Shown piece by piece: positions 1 through 8,220 of a stretch of DNA of 10,671 nt. The notes beneath the pieces were generated by a model. It made no database searches. It was not told where the DNA came from and worked only from the letters and a program-made list of their open reading frames with translations. The DNA comes from Bryobacterales bacterium (GTDB taxonomy: Bacteria > Acidobacteriota > Terriglobia > Bryobacterales > Bryobacteraceae), in contig PLGA01000189.1 in NCBI GenBank assembly GCA_003139735.1, positions 183 to 10,853 on the forward strand, in the 5' to 3' direction. The translations under genes were made by a program, and so were the position numbers. Every line of letters begins with the position of its first letter. The first letter of the stretch is position 1.

Positions 1-315
1 AGCAACCGCGATCTGCACATGCTTCAGGTGACGCGCGGCGCGGAGTTTCCCCTGGTCAGCGTGCGGGTGCGATTGCCCGACACGGCGGTGGGAGCGGGAA
101 CGATCCATGCCGATCTGGAGATTCAGTTCGCGGGGCAAACCGTTCAGTATAAGCAGGTGGCATTCCAGGTGATCGCTCAGGGAACCTCGATGCGGCTGAC
201 GGGGACCATTCCCGCGAAGGTGTCCGATTTCAAGATCGACCCGCCGTCGCTGTTGGCGATGCCTATCAAGAACGACTTCCCGGTGCGCGTGGATATGACT
301 TGGCGGCCGCAGTGA
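1..315 (+). CDS. YceI-like protein, 3' end only
   Basis: The gene is open from the first base and stops with TGA at 313-315; 104 residues are visible and the start lies outside the window. The fragment alternates polar and hydrophobic residues as expected of beta strands. Its last third reads like the end of a YceI domain: a strand with SMRLTGTIPAKVSDFKI, then a Pro-Pro turn, then an acidic turn (KND) and a closing strand ending VRVDMTW. YceI proteins are periplasmic lipocalin-like barrels, and some bind polyisoprenoids. The signal peptide and first half are not visible, so the family call rests on the C-terminal pattern only. The PAP2 gene starts 29 nt downstream on the same strand, so the two may share a transcript. 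Another small beta-barrel exported protein is the main alternative. Confidence 0.6.
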   Translation, partial: SNRDLHMLQVTRGAEFPLVSVRVRLPDTAVGAGTIHADLEIQFAGQTVQYKQVAFQVIAQGTSMRLTGTIPAKVSDFKIDPPSLLAMPIKNDFPVRVDMTWRPQ

Positions 316-330
316 ATTCGCCTGACGCCT

Positions 331-335
331 GGGAG
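331..335 (+). promoter_or_regulatory. Shine-Dalgarno GGGAG that sets the PAP2 start
   Basis: GGGAG lies 9 nt before the ATG at 345. A longer in-frame reading could begin at TTG 300, inside the preceding gene. The ATG at 345 has this ribosome binding site and places a hydrophobic signal sequence at the very N-terminus, so it is preferred. Confidence 0.65.
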
Positions 336-344
336 ATCCCCTTT

Positions 345-1124
345 ATGCCTGCCCGCCCTCTGTGTGTTCTTCTCGCTTTTTCGATCCTCGGTGGGACCAT
401 GTGCGCGCAGGCGCCCGCTCCACCCGCCCCCGCGCCGCCGGCCGACACGGGCCGGCAGGTACGTTGGCAAACCCTCCCGGCGAATATCGCGAGCGATCAG
501 AAGCGCATCTGGACGTTTCCCACCCAGGTCGCGCGGGGACGCCACGTGTGGCCCACTCTGGCCGTGGTCGGGGTGACCGCCGCTCTGATTCTTACCGACG
601 CCCAAACCGCTCCCCACTTCCGGAACACCACCGCGTTTCACGGGTTTAATTCCGTCTTTACGTCGAATGCCACGGACATGGGCATACTGGCGGCGCCGGT
701 GTTGCTCTACGCGGGAGGCTTTTTTGGCAAGAATTCCTACGCACGCCACACCGCCATTCTGGCGGGCGAAGCGGTGGCCGATTCCGAAATCCTGACGGTT
801 ATAGGGAAAGACATCGACCGGCGGCGCCGGCCGGCATCTTACGCGCCGGGAACCAGCATGGCGGATAGCTGGTTCAACGGCACAGGCAGTTGGATCCGGG
901 GCAACGGCAGCTTCCCCTCCGGCCATGTTATCGCGGCGTTTTCCGTCGCCACGGTGATGGCGCGCCGCTATCCACACCAGCGTTGGGTTCCCTATGTGGC
1001 GTACGGCCTCGCCACCGTGGTGGGCTTTTCCAGGCTTACGCTCCTCGCCCATTTCCCATCCGATGTTCTCATGGGTGGCGTGCTGGGATACTCGATCAGC
1101 CGTTTCGTCGTGCTCCGCCAATGA
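345..1124 (+). CDS. PAP2-family membrane phosphatase (phosphatidic acid phosphatase type 2)
   Basis: A protein of 259 residues. Residues 1-23 look like a signal sequence or first membrane anchor ending near CAQA, followed by an Ala/Pro-rich linker (about 22-33). Hydrophobic segments follow near 69-84, 112-127, 136-153, 193-206 and 214-228. All three PAP2 signature motifs are intact: K155-x6-R162-P163; P191-S-G-H194; and S229-R-x5-H236-x3-D240, with H194 and H236 as the expected catalytic histidines. PAP2 enzymes remove phosphate from lipid phosphates such as phosphatidic acid, undecaprenyl diphosphate or lipid A; the active site usually faces the periplasm. Which substrate is used here cannot be told. 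The stop codon overlaps the ATG of the next gene (ATGA, 1121-1124), indicating coupling to the TonB-dependent receptor. The YceI-like gene upstream makes an isoprenoid theme possible but unproven. Confidence 0.93.
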   Translation: MPARPLCVLLAFSILGGTMCAQAPAPPAPAPPADTGRQVRWQTLPANIASDQKRIWTFPTQVARGRHVWPTLAVVGVTAALILTDAQTAPHFRNTTAFHGFNSVFTSNATDMGILAAPVLLYAGGFFGKNSYARHTAILAGEAVADSEILTVIGKDIDRRRRPASYAPGTSMADSWFNGTGSWIRGNGSFPSGHVIAAFSVATVMARRYPHQRWVPYVAYGLATVVGFSRLTLLAHFPSDVLMGGVLGYSISRFVVLRQ

Positions 1125-3844
1125 CGCTCTCAGTGGCGCAGCCTTTCAGGCGGCGATGCCCGCATCTTGCGGGCATTCTTGTCTTGTTCCTGCCACCCGC
1201 CGTCCACGCCCAAACCGGCGCCGGCGTCCTGCTCGGTATAGTCGCCGACGATCTGGGCCGCCCCGTTGCGGGCGCAACCGTGACCGTTCAAGGATCTCCC
1301 GCGCCCTTCCTGTCCCACGCCACTTCGCGCGCGACCGGGGAATTCGAGTTCGTACTGCCGTACGGCGAATACCGCGTGGGCGCCGGCGGCCCGGATTTCG
1401 CCGTGACGGTTTCCCCTCTCCGTCCGGTCTGCTTCAAGATCGCGCCCATCGGCGGCGGCGCAATCCCTTGCCCCGGCAACGCGGGCCCGTGGAGCACGCG
1501 GCCGGGTGCGACCGCTTCCGGCATCGCCGGCGTGCTGCTGGCCTATGAGCCCACCACCGTGACGGAGCCGCTCGATTTCTCGGGGCCGGTCTCCACGCCG
1601 TTTCCGTTGCTCTCCGAGCGGGCTTTTTCCTGGACCGGGGTGCGCTACACCGTTCAGGGAGTGGATACCACCGACCCTTATCAACCCGGCAGGACGGATG
1701 CGTTGCTCGACCCCTCCGGCATTGAGGAAGCAGGGGTAATCGCCGGCTTCGACCTGGGCGTCTCACAGGCTTACGGCTCAGAGATCGCCCGATTCGTTAC
1801 CGCTCCCGGCCCAGCCTGGCACGCTGCCGCCGCCAGCAGCGACACCGGCTCTTTCCTGGCGTCCAATAACCTGGCCGCCGAGCACGGGCCGATCGAGCAG
1901 GTTGGAAAGTACCAGCGCTTCTCGAACGAGAGCCTTCAACTGGGAGGGCCGCTCGGGCGGCGCGTCGATGCGTTCGCCTCGCTGGCCGGCCAGTGGTCCT
2001 CGCAAACCGTGCCGCTCGCGCCGGCCGGCTACGACCTGGAGCGCAGTCTGCTCGCCGGCGCCGCCATCGTAAGAGCGCAACTCAGCGCGAGGGATCAACT
2101 GCAATTCGATCTGGCCGGCTCCGGCGCGCAACAGCCGGACTGGGGCATGCCCGCGGGCGTGGAGGCCTGGGCGGGGCGGCCGATGGGTCCCTCGTTCACC
2201 GTTCCCAGCATCGAAGGGTTCGCCGGATGCGCGGAGAAGGACGCCTTCGAATCCTTCCAGGCGGCGTGGAACCGCTTGACCGCGGCGGGATTGTGGCAGG
2301 TGCGCTACGCGGCTTCCTCGGCGCATCTCGATACCACTTCCAACGCGCCCGCCGGGGCCGCAAGCGCGATCGATCTGGTTGAAGGGACCACCAACGGCGT
2401 GGCGCCTTTGACCAATCTGGCAACGCGCACTCGCCAGACCGCGGCGGCGTCTTACGATCGGGCGTATCTGCGGATCGGCAAATCGCGCCACGCCTTCACC
2501 GTAGGGGCCGAGTGGGACCGCGCGGGCATTCGCAATCGCTTCGCCGCGCCGTCGGGGATGAATTTCATCACCGCCGATGGAGTTCCGGCGTATGCCGTGG
2601 TCTTCAACACGCCGCAAGACTCGCGCCAGAGCATCGCGAATTTCTCGGCTCACGCGCGCGACGCCATCGCGCTCGCGCCGTGGCTTACGCTCGACCTTGG
2701 GCTGGTCGCGGATTTGGCGCGCGGCGGGACGATCGCCTGGAACACCGTGTCTCCCCGTGCCGGTCTGGCGCTCACGCCGGCCGGATTTCGCCGCCTCACG
2801 CTGCGGGCCGGTTACGAGCGCCTTTACGCGCCGCTGGCGGGCCGTTACCTGGATTTCGGCGATCCCAACAGCCTGGGCGGATTGGAGTACCAATGGACCG
2901 GCGCCAACCGCGGCCCCCTCATCATGCGGTTCGGCGGACCTTATTCGAGCATCGACCCGGCGCTGCGGCCGCCCCACGCCGATGAGGTCAACTTGGGTGC
3001 GGAAGTTTCGCTGCCGTGGAAGAGCTTCGCGCGAACCTGGCTGTTCCGGCGCGGCGAGAAGGACCGGATCGCGGCTCTCGATACGGGCGTTCCTTCGTCG
3101 GATTATCTGCCGGTCCAGATGGACGACCCCGGTCCCGACGGCCTGCCCGGAACCTTCGACGACCAGTTGCTGACGGTATACGCGCGGCAACCCGCGTCGT
3201 TCGGCCAGGACCGTTACCTGCTCACCAATCCGCCGGGCCTGAGCGCGCTTGCCGAGGGCGTGGTCGCGGAAGCCGGCGGCCAGTGGCGCGGCTACGGCGC
3301 GCATGCCACGTTCATGGCTGTCGAAACAAGCGGCCCGACCAATCCCGGCAATTCGCCGCTCGAAAACGATCCGGGCGTGATCGGGTCGCTCGATTCCGAC
3401 CCGAACGCGGGGATCAACGCATCGGGCCGCCAGTTCTTCGACCGCGCTTACGTGGGCAAGGCGCAGTTCACCGGCAAGCTTCCGCGTTTTCTGGGCGGCG
3501 TTCAATGGGAGAATACCGTGAACTACATGGACGGGGCCGATTTTGCGAGGGAATTGCTGGTGACCGGGCTGCCGCAGGGGCCGATCCTGGTGGACGCCAC
3601 CGTCCGCGGAAGCCCCGGGGGCGGCAACCGCGCCGAGCACGTCATGAACTGGAACCTGCGGCTCTCGCGGCCGTTCCCCATGGCGCACGGCGAAACCAGG
3701 GTTGCGCTGGACGTGGTCAACGTGCTCAACTCGGACAATAAGATTTTGGAGGTGGATGCCAGCGGCCCAACGTTCAATCAACGACTGCCCCTCGCCCTAG
3801 AGGCCGCCCGCTTCCTTCGAATGTCCGTTCGATATGCTTTCTAG
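1121..3844 (+). CDS. TonB-dependent receptor 1, carboxypeptidase-regulatory-like N-terminal domain, divergent plug
   Basis: A protein of 907 residues. The ATG at 1121 overlaps the PAP2 stop; no Shine-Dalgarno is visible, which fits translational coupling, and this start gives a clean signal peptide (hydrophobic 17-27, cleavage near AVHA|QT at 30/31). Residues about 37-98 form a CarboxypepD_reg-like beta sandwich (GIVADDLGRPVAGATVTV, later GEFEFVLPYGEYRV). Residues about 165-230 are plug-like, with VQGVDTTD near 178-184. The rest alternates like a large outer-membrane barrel and ends Y-A-F, the usual C-terminal aromatic signal for barrel assembly. An acidic DDPGPDGLPGTFDD stretch at 668-681 may be a Ca-binding loop. 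Such Oar-like receptors sit in the outer membrane and may import large ligands with TonB/ExbBD energy; the ligand is unknown. The plug is less conserved than in the following receptor, and no clear TonB box is seen. An open reading frame extends upstream to 890, inside the PAP2 gene, and is not used. Confidence 0.87.
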   Translation: MTLSVAQPFRRRCPHLAGILVLFLPPAVHAQTGAGVLLGIVADDLGRPVAGATVTVQGSPAPFLSHATSRATGEFEFVLPYGEYRVGAGGPDFAVTVSPLRPVCFKIAPIGGGAIPCPGNAGPWSTRPGATASGIAGVLLAYEPTTVTEPLDFSGPVSTPFPLLSERAFSWTGVRYTVQGVDTTDPYQPGRTDALLDPSGIEEAGVIAGFDLGVSQAYGSEIARFVTAPGPAWHAAAASSDTGSFLASNNLAAEHGPIEQVGKYQRFSNESLQLGGPLGRRVDAFASLAGQWSSQTVPLAPAGYDLERSLLAGAAIVRAQLSARDQLQFDLAGSGAQQPDWGMPAGVEAWAGRPMGPSFTVPSIEGFAGCAEKDAFESFQAAWNRLTAAGLWQVRYAASSAHLDTTSNAPAGAASAIDLVEGTTNGVAPLTNLATRTRQTAAASYDRAYLRIGKSRHAFTVGAEWDRAGIRNRFAAPSGMNFITADGVPAYAVVFNTPQDSRQSIANFSAHARDAIALAPWLTLDLGLVADLARGGTIAWNTVSPRAGLALTPAGFRRLTLRAGYERLYAPLAGRYLDFGDPNSLGGLEYQWTGANRGPLIMRFGGPYSSIDPALRPPHADEVNLGAEVSLPWKSFARTWLFRRGEKDRIAALDTGVPSSDYLPVQMDDPGPDGLPGTFDDQLLTVYARQPASFGQDRYLLTNPPGLSALAEGVVAEAGGQWRGYGAHATFMAVETSGPTNPGNSPLENDPGVIGSLDSDPNAGINASGRQFFDRAYVGKAQFTGKLPRFLGGVQWENTVNYMDGADFARELLVTGLPQGPILVDATVRGSPGGGNRAEHVMNWNLRLSRPFPMAHGETRVALDVVNVLNSDNKILEVDASGPTFNQRLPLALEAARFLRMSVRYAF

Positions 3845-6800
3845 CCTTAACCCACAGCGCCGCGGAGGAAGAAGGCAGACTGGCCCACGAAAGCGGCGGG
3901 CGCCCCGGTCCGCCCCACTGCTCTGCGCGCTGCTGCTCTGCCGCTGCGCCACGGCGGCCGGATCCGGCGGCGCCATTTCGGGCGCGGTGCTCAGCGTCAC
4001 GGGCGAGCCGGTGGCCGCGGCGCGCATTTCGCTCGTCGAGCGCACCACCCGCTTCCGCCGGGAGCTGGTCTCGGACGATTCCGGCCGGTACGCCGCCGCC
4101 GGCTTGCCGCCGGGCGCTTACACGGTGACCGTCACCTCCGTTTTCACCGCTGCCTCCGCCGAAGAACCCGTAGTCATTCGCGACGGAGAGACCCTGAATC
4201 TGCCGCTGGTGGTTGGGAAATCGCCGCCAGCCGATTCCGATCTGCCGTTGGCCGCGCGCGACGCTCTGAGCCTGATGCGGAATCGGTCCGAGATCACGCC
4301 CGGCCAGCAGGGAGGAAACATCGAAGGCAACGGTCCCTACGGGTTTCGCGGCAACACCAGCCTGAACAGCTACGGCATGCGCGGGCAGAGTAACGGCTTC
4401 CTGCTGGACGGATTGGACAACAACGACAGTTGGGTGCGCGGCGCGGCCATTGCGCCTCCGCTCGATGCCGTGGCGTCGGCGACGCTGGCGGCGGGCTACA
4501 TCCCGGCCGAGCTCGGGCACGCCGCCGGTGCGGTGGTGAACCTGGACACGCGGGCCGGGTCCGGCCAGTTTCACGGCGACGCGTTCGAGTACTGGGGGAA
4601 TACGGCTTTGGACGCGCGCAACTTCTTCGACGGCGCGAACAAGCCGGCGCTCGAAGCGAATCAGTTCGGCGGCGCTTTGGGCGGCCCGGTTCGCCCAGGC
4701 AAGTGGACCTTCTTCTTCGCTCCCGAGTTGCGGCGCGGGCGCGACGGCGTTACCGTCACCTCCACCGTGCCCACCCAAGCGAAAAAGACCGGCGATTTCG
4801 GAGCGTCGCCGATGACGATTTACGATCCTCTATCGATCCGTTCGGTGGGCGAGAACCTTTTCGAGCGGTCGCCATTCCCCGCCAACCTTATACCCGAGGC
4901 CGAGATCCCCCAGGCTTCCCGCAACCTCATGGCCCTCTATCCCGACCCCACCGCGCCCGGAGCGGCGGACAACTATTCGTTGGTTTCGAACCGCGTTTTG
5001 AACTCCAGCCAGTTCGCCCTGCGGTCCGACTACGACTTGTCGCCCACCAGCAGACTCTTTGTACGCCTCATAGCGGGATCGGCGGACGGGCAATCCCCCG
5101 GCGCGTTGCCGGCCCCTGCCGGGATGGGTTTTCCGGCGGGCAGCTACGCCGGAAGCGATAGCGCCCAGAACGCCGATGGGGTCGACTCGCACGAGCACTG
5201 GATGAGCGGCGCCGTTTCGCACACCGCCACGCTATCCACTTCCCTGACGAATGAATTCCGGGCCGGCGTCTCCGTGAACGATCTGCGCTCCTACGCCGCC
5301 GACCGGGGATTCGACGCTTCGGCCGCGCTGGGCATTCCCGGCCTGGGATCGAGCGGCATGCCGAACTTCAGCGTGCTCGGATTCGCCTCGCTGGGGGCCG
5401 GCAGCGCGGCTCCGTTCGCCATGCGGGAGGCCAGTTACGAGCTGGAAGACAGCGTCGCCTGGAAGACCGGGAGGCATTCGTGGAGGTTCGGATTCCAGGC
5501 GATCCGGCGGCACGCGGATGGCGACGCCTCGGATTGGAGTTCGCGGGGCGACTTCTTTTTCACCCCGGACTTCACCAGCCAGCCGGGCATGGCAAACACC
5601 GGAGACTCGATCGCCTCTATGCTGCTGGGCTACCCTTTGGAGGTCCGCCGCGACGTGCAGTTCGCGCCCTACGCGCTGCGCGCCTGGGAATGGGCGGGCT
5701 TCGCGCAAGACTCCTTCCGGCTGACGCGCGCGCTGACGGTGGATGCGGGCGTGCGCTACTCGTTGTATCCTCCCGTCACCGAAGCGGATAACCGCATGGT
5801 GAACTTCAACTTCGACCCGTATACGGCGGCGCTCAATCAGTTCGCCGGCCAGAGCGGAGTCAGTCCGTACGCCGGCGAGGGCGTCAACAAGCACTCCTTC
5901 GCGCCGCGCGTCGGATTTGCGCTGGACCTTTCCTCAAATGGATCGGCCGTGCTTCGAGGAAGCTTTAGCCAGGCCTGGGACGCCGGGCAGTATCTCTCCT
6001 GGGGAAGCCTGGCGCGCAATCCGCCGTATGCCTCGCGCCTGGACACGATCAATGGGACGTTTCAGGTGGGACCGAACCTGACCGCCGGGCTGCCGCCAAT
6101 CAGTAGCGCGAGCGGCGCAATCTACGCCATACAGCCCGCGAATTACACGCCGTATTCGGACCAGTGGGGCTTGTGGCTGGCGACCCGCCTGCGCCGCGGT
6201 CTTACCGCCGAAATCGGCGGCATGGGATCGATGGGGATTCACTTGCCCGTCACCTACAATGCCAACCAGCCGTACCCCGCCCCGACGCCGTACGCGTATT
6301 CCCGGTATCCTTATGGAGCCTTTGAATCCCGCATCGATTACCTGGGCTTTGCGGGAGGCTCGACCTATTACGCCGGCACATTCAAGTTGACCGGCAGCCT
6401 GTTCCAGGTGAGCTACACCTACGGCAAGTCGCTCGATGACGCCACGGCGCCGGGAAGCGATCAGCAGAGCCGTCCCGACGGGCCGCAGGATATCTATTAC
6501 CCGCGCGGCGTCCGCTCGCCCTCGCCTTTTGACGTTCCTCAACGCCTGGTGGGCATGGCGCATTACGACTGGATGGGGTGGCGGATCTACGCGACGGCCA
6601 CCGTGCAATCGGGGTTTCCGTTCACTCCGGAGCTTGCGGTCAACAGCCTGAACAACGGCGGGTTTCAGCTTCCCAACCGCATCGGATACGGCGCATTGCC
6701 CGCCGGCCAGCGCAGTTACCTGGGTTGGTTCGACACGAGCGCGTTCGCCATGCCCGCGCTTTACCAGTACGGCGACTCGGGATTCGACATCCTGCGAGGA

Positions 6801-7013
6801 CCGGGAATGGCCGATGTGGACGCCGCCGTGGCGAAGACTATCGCGCTGCGGGAGGGATTGCGCCTCCAAATGCGGGTGGAGTCCTTCAACCTGCTCAACC
6901 GGACCAACTTCGCGCTTCCCAACCGCATCCTGGGCGTGGAGTCCACCGGCGTCATCGATCACACCGTCACGCCGGCCCGGCGCCTTCAGTTGGCCGCGCG
7001 GTTCGAGTGGTAA
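3834..7013 (+). CDS. TonB-dependent receptor 2 (Oar-like, carboxypeptidase-regulatory-like domain)
   Basis: A protein of 1059 residues, a usual size for the large Oar-like receptors. The N-terminus has an unusually long basic region (about 26 residues with many Arg/Lys), then a hydrophobic core near 28-36 and a likely cleavage around ATAAG (39-43). A CarboxypepD_reg domain covers about 46-128 (ISGAVLSVTGEPVAAARISL; later GRYAAAGLPPGAYTVTV). The plug is typical: YGMRGQSNGFLLDGLDNND near 180-198, then AELGHAAGAVVNLDTRAGSG near 225-244 and NQFGGALGGPV near 276-286. The barrel follows and ends RFEW. The start overlaps the end of receptor 1 by 11 nt with no clear Shine-Dalgarno, so expression is probably coupled. 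It probably acts as an outer-membrane receptor or surface protein; the ligand is unknown. The two receptors share architecture but differ clearly in the plug, so they may be ancient paralogues or partners rather than a recent duplication. Confidence 0.95.
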   Translation: MLSSLNPQRRGGRRQTGPRKRRAPRSAPLLCALLLCRCATAAGSGGAISGAVLSVTGEPVAAARISLVERTTRFRRELVSDDSGRYAAAGLPPGAYTVTVTSVFTAASAEEPVVIRDGETLNLPLVVGKSPPADSDLPLAARDALSLMRNRSEITPGQQGGNIEGNGPYGFRGNTSLNSYGMRGQSNGFLLDGLDNNDSWVRGAAIAPPLDAVASATLAAGYIPAELGHAAGAVVNLDTRAGSGQFHGDAFEYWGNTALDARNFFDGANKPALEANQFGGALGGPVRPGKWTFFFAPELRRGRDGVTVTSTVPTQAKKTGDFGASPMTIYDPLSIRSVGENLFERSPFPANLIPEAEIPQASRNLMALYPDPTAPGAADNYSLVSNRVLNSSQFALRSDYDLSPTSRLFVRLIAGSADGQSPGALPAPAGMGFPAGSYAGSDSAQNADGVDSHEHWMSGAVSHTATLSTSLTNEFRAGVSVNDLRSYAADRGFDASAALGIPGLGSSGMPNFSVLGFASLGAGSAAPFAMREASYELEDSVAWKTGRHSWRFGFQAIRRHADGDASDWSSRGDFFFTPDFTSQPGMANTGDSIASMLLGYPLEVRRDVQFAPYALRAWEWAGFAQDSFRLTRALTVDAGVRYSLYPPVTEADNRMVNFNFDPYTAALNQFAGQSGVSPYAGEGVNKHSFAPRVGFALDLSSNGSAVLRGSFSQAWDAGQYLSWGSLARNPPYASRLDTINGTFQVGPNLTAGLPPISSASGAIYAIQPANYTPYSDQWGLWLATRLRRGLTAEIGGMGSMGIHLPVTYNANQPYPAPTPYAYSRYPYGAFESRIDYLGFAGGSTYYAGTFKLTGSLFQVSYTYGKSLDDATAPGSDQQSRPDGPQDIYYPRGVRSPSPFDVPQRLVGMAHYDWMGWRIYATATVQSGFPFTPELAVNSLNNGGFQLPNRIGYGALPAGQRSYLGWFDTSAFAMPALYQYGDSGFDILRGPGMADVDAAVAKTIALREGLRLQMRVESFNLLNRTNFALPNRILGVESTGVIDHTVTPARRLQLAARFEW

Positions 7014-7197
7014 CGCGTCAGCCGTAGCAGCCCTGGTTCTAAAGCGTACAATTCCGCGGAGCCTTCCGGTGATTCCCGTATTGCCGGTGAGGAACCGCGC
7101 TGTGCATCCTAGTGACAATTAACTCCTACCGAGGTAGGGTTATTAGGTGTAAACGGGGAGGCGCCTGGCGGGTTGTACCGCTAGTGCGTTTATTTGG
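7014..7197. other. Intergenic leader between receptor block and sugar-nucleotide block
   Basis: This 184-nt gap is the only sizeable non-coding stretch. It contains the 7-nt direct repeat CCGGTGA at 7066-7072 and 7084-7090, a dyad at 7120-7142 (listed separately), the 8-nt palindrome AGGCGCCT at 7159-7166, and a small possible hairpin at 7166-7183 (GCGG paired to CCGC around GTTGTA). No stem followed by a T-run was seen, so a rho-independent terminator for the receptor operon is not supported. The ATG at 7198 lacks a good Shine-Dalgarno. A promoter for the downstream genes most likely lies here. Confidence 0.5.
7120..7142. promoter_or_regulatory. Inverted repeat in a possible promoter spacer (candidate operator)
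   Basis: CCTACC (7125-7130) and GGTAGG (7133-7138) are perfect inverted arms around GA. They extend outward as TAAC and GTTA if the T at 7124 is bulged, giving ten pairable bases per arm. A weak sigma70-like pair, TTAACT (7119-7124) and TATTAG (7141-7146), has a 16-nt spacer that contains the whole core dyad. Each hexamer matches consensus at 4 of 6 positions, so the promoter is tentative. A dyad here would suit a dimeric regulator; the 2-nt centre makes it a less likely RNA hairpin. Confidence 0.35.
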
Positions 7198-8220
7198 ATG
7201 CTGGCTAAAAACATTCTCATTACAGGCATTACAGGGTTTGCGGGCAGCCACGTGGCCGAGTACCTTCTTGAGAACCGCCCGGGGGCCGTGCTTTGGGGGA
7301 CCAAGCGGCCCAATAGCCGGATGCGCAACGTCCGGCAGTTCCAGGACTGCGTGCGCTGGATCGATGCGGAACTGACGGATGCCACCAGCATGATGGTGGC
7401 GCTCCAGAAGTCCCGCCCGGACCAAATCTATCACCTGGGCGCCCTCTCCTGGGTCACTCCGTCGTGGGATATGCCGGCGGCGTACATGCAAACCAACGCC
7501 ATAGGAACCATCAACCTATTTGAGGCCATGCGCGCGACCCGGGTGAAAGCGCGCGTACTGGTTAGCTGCACCCCGGAGGAGTTCGGCGACGTGCCGCAGG
7601 ATAAGCTTCCCATCACGGAAGACACCGCGATCCACCCCATCAACCCCTACGCGGCCTCCAAAGTCGCTCAAGACGCCGTGTGCATGTCCTATGCGGCATC
7701 CTATGGCCTCAAAATCATTCGCACGCGCGCCTTCAATCACGAGGGGCCGCGCCGCGACATTAACGGCGCCAATGCGTCGTTCGCCTATCAGATCGCACGC
7801 ATTGAAGAAGGGCTACAGCGGCCTGTGATCCGCGTCGGAAACCTCGAAGCGCTGCGCAATTTCACGGATGTCCGCGATATGGCTCGCGCGTACGTGCTGG
7901 CCATGGAAAAATGCGCTCCGGGCGAGTTGTACCTGATTGGCTCGGACCATGTCCACACCATGCAGGAGTGCCTGGAGTATATGATTTCCCTCTCCTCGCG
8001 CCAGGACATCCGGTATGAAGTGGATCCCGCGCTCGTGCGCCCGACCGAATTGCGGCGCTTCGTGGCCGATTGCAGCAAGTTCCGCGGCCGCACCGGTTGG
8101 GCGCCGCGGATTTCGTTTCACGAGACGATGCAGGGTGTGCTCGATTACTGGCGCGAGTTCGTACGGACGCTCGAAGTCGTACAGCCGCGGATGGTCGCAC
8201 GGGCAGCCGCTTACCAATGA
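7198..8220 (+). CDS. GDP-mannose 4,6-dehydratase-like extended SDR (sugar-nucleotide enzyme)
   Basis: A protein of 340 residues, close to the usual size for this family. The N-terminal Rossmann fold has the nucleotide-binding loop G10-I-T-G13-F-A-G16; KRPNSRMRN at 36-44 resembles the basic NADP-contact segment of GDP-mannose dehydratases. T125-P-E127-E-F-G matches the family T/S-x-E-x-Y/F-G block, and E127 is at the position of the dehydratase glutamate. Y151-A-A-S-K155 is the YxxxK motif. FNHEGPRR (179-186) and VGNLEALRNFTDVRDMARAY (213-232) are typical of the GMD/RMD branch. The expected reaction is GDP-D-mannose to GDP-4-keto-6-deoxymannose in the cytoplasm, feeding rhamnose-, fucose- or talose-type sugars into surface glycans. 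The RMD-like C-terminal half means a GDP-6-deoxymannose reductase role cannot be excluded. It overlaps the next SDR gene by ATGA, so the pair probably works in sequence. Confidence 0.85.
   Translation: MLAKNILITGITGFAGSHVAEYLLENRPGAVLWGTKRPNSRMRNVRQFQDCVRWIDAELTDATSMMVALQKSRPDQIYHLGALSWVTPSWDMPAAYMQTNAIGTINLFEAMRATRVKARVLVSCTPEEFGDVPQDKLPITEDTAIHPINPYAASKVAQDAVCMSYAASYGLKIIRTRAFNHEGPRRDINGANASFAYQIARIEEGLQRPVIRVGNLEALRNFTDVRDMARAYVLAMEKCAPGELYLIGSDHVHTMQECLEYMISLSSRQDIRYEVDPALVRPTELRRFVADCSKFRGRTGWAPRISFHETMQGVLDYWREFVRTLEVVQPRMVARAAAYQ

Noticed and set aside
1778..3781. 667-codon open frame on the minus strand
   Set aside because: It lies entirely opposite receptor 1, reads as Arg/Gly/Ala-rich text without any domain, and is a by-product of GC-rich codon use in the real gene. 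The same holds for the minus-strand frames at 177-1121, 3774-4778 and 5934-7118.
7066..7090. Direct repeat CCGGTGA, two copies 18 nt apart
   Set aside because: Seven-base repeats are expected by chance in GC-rich DNA, and the copies are not placed clearly against a promoter; kept only as a note in the intergenic entry.
7121..7134. Resemblance to a conserved 16S rRNA segment (ACTCCTAC)
   Set aside because: Only eight bases match, the flanks do not continue as rRNA, and no rRNA gene surrounds it.
7159..7183. Possible terminator (AGGCGCCT palindrome and GCGG/CCGC hairpin)
   Set aside because: The stems are short and no T-run follows; the location just before a start codon fits a leader structure at best.
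7112..7375. 87-codon + strand frame starting in the intergenic region
   Set aside because: It starts at GTG 7112, runs out of frame into the start of the dehydratase gene, and has no recognisable motif or ribosome site.
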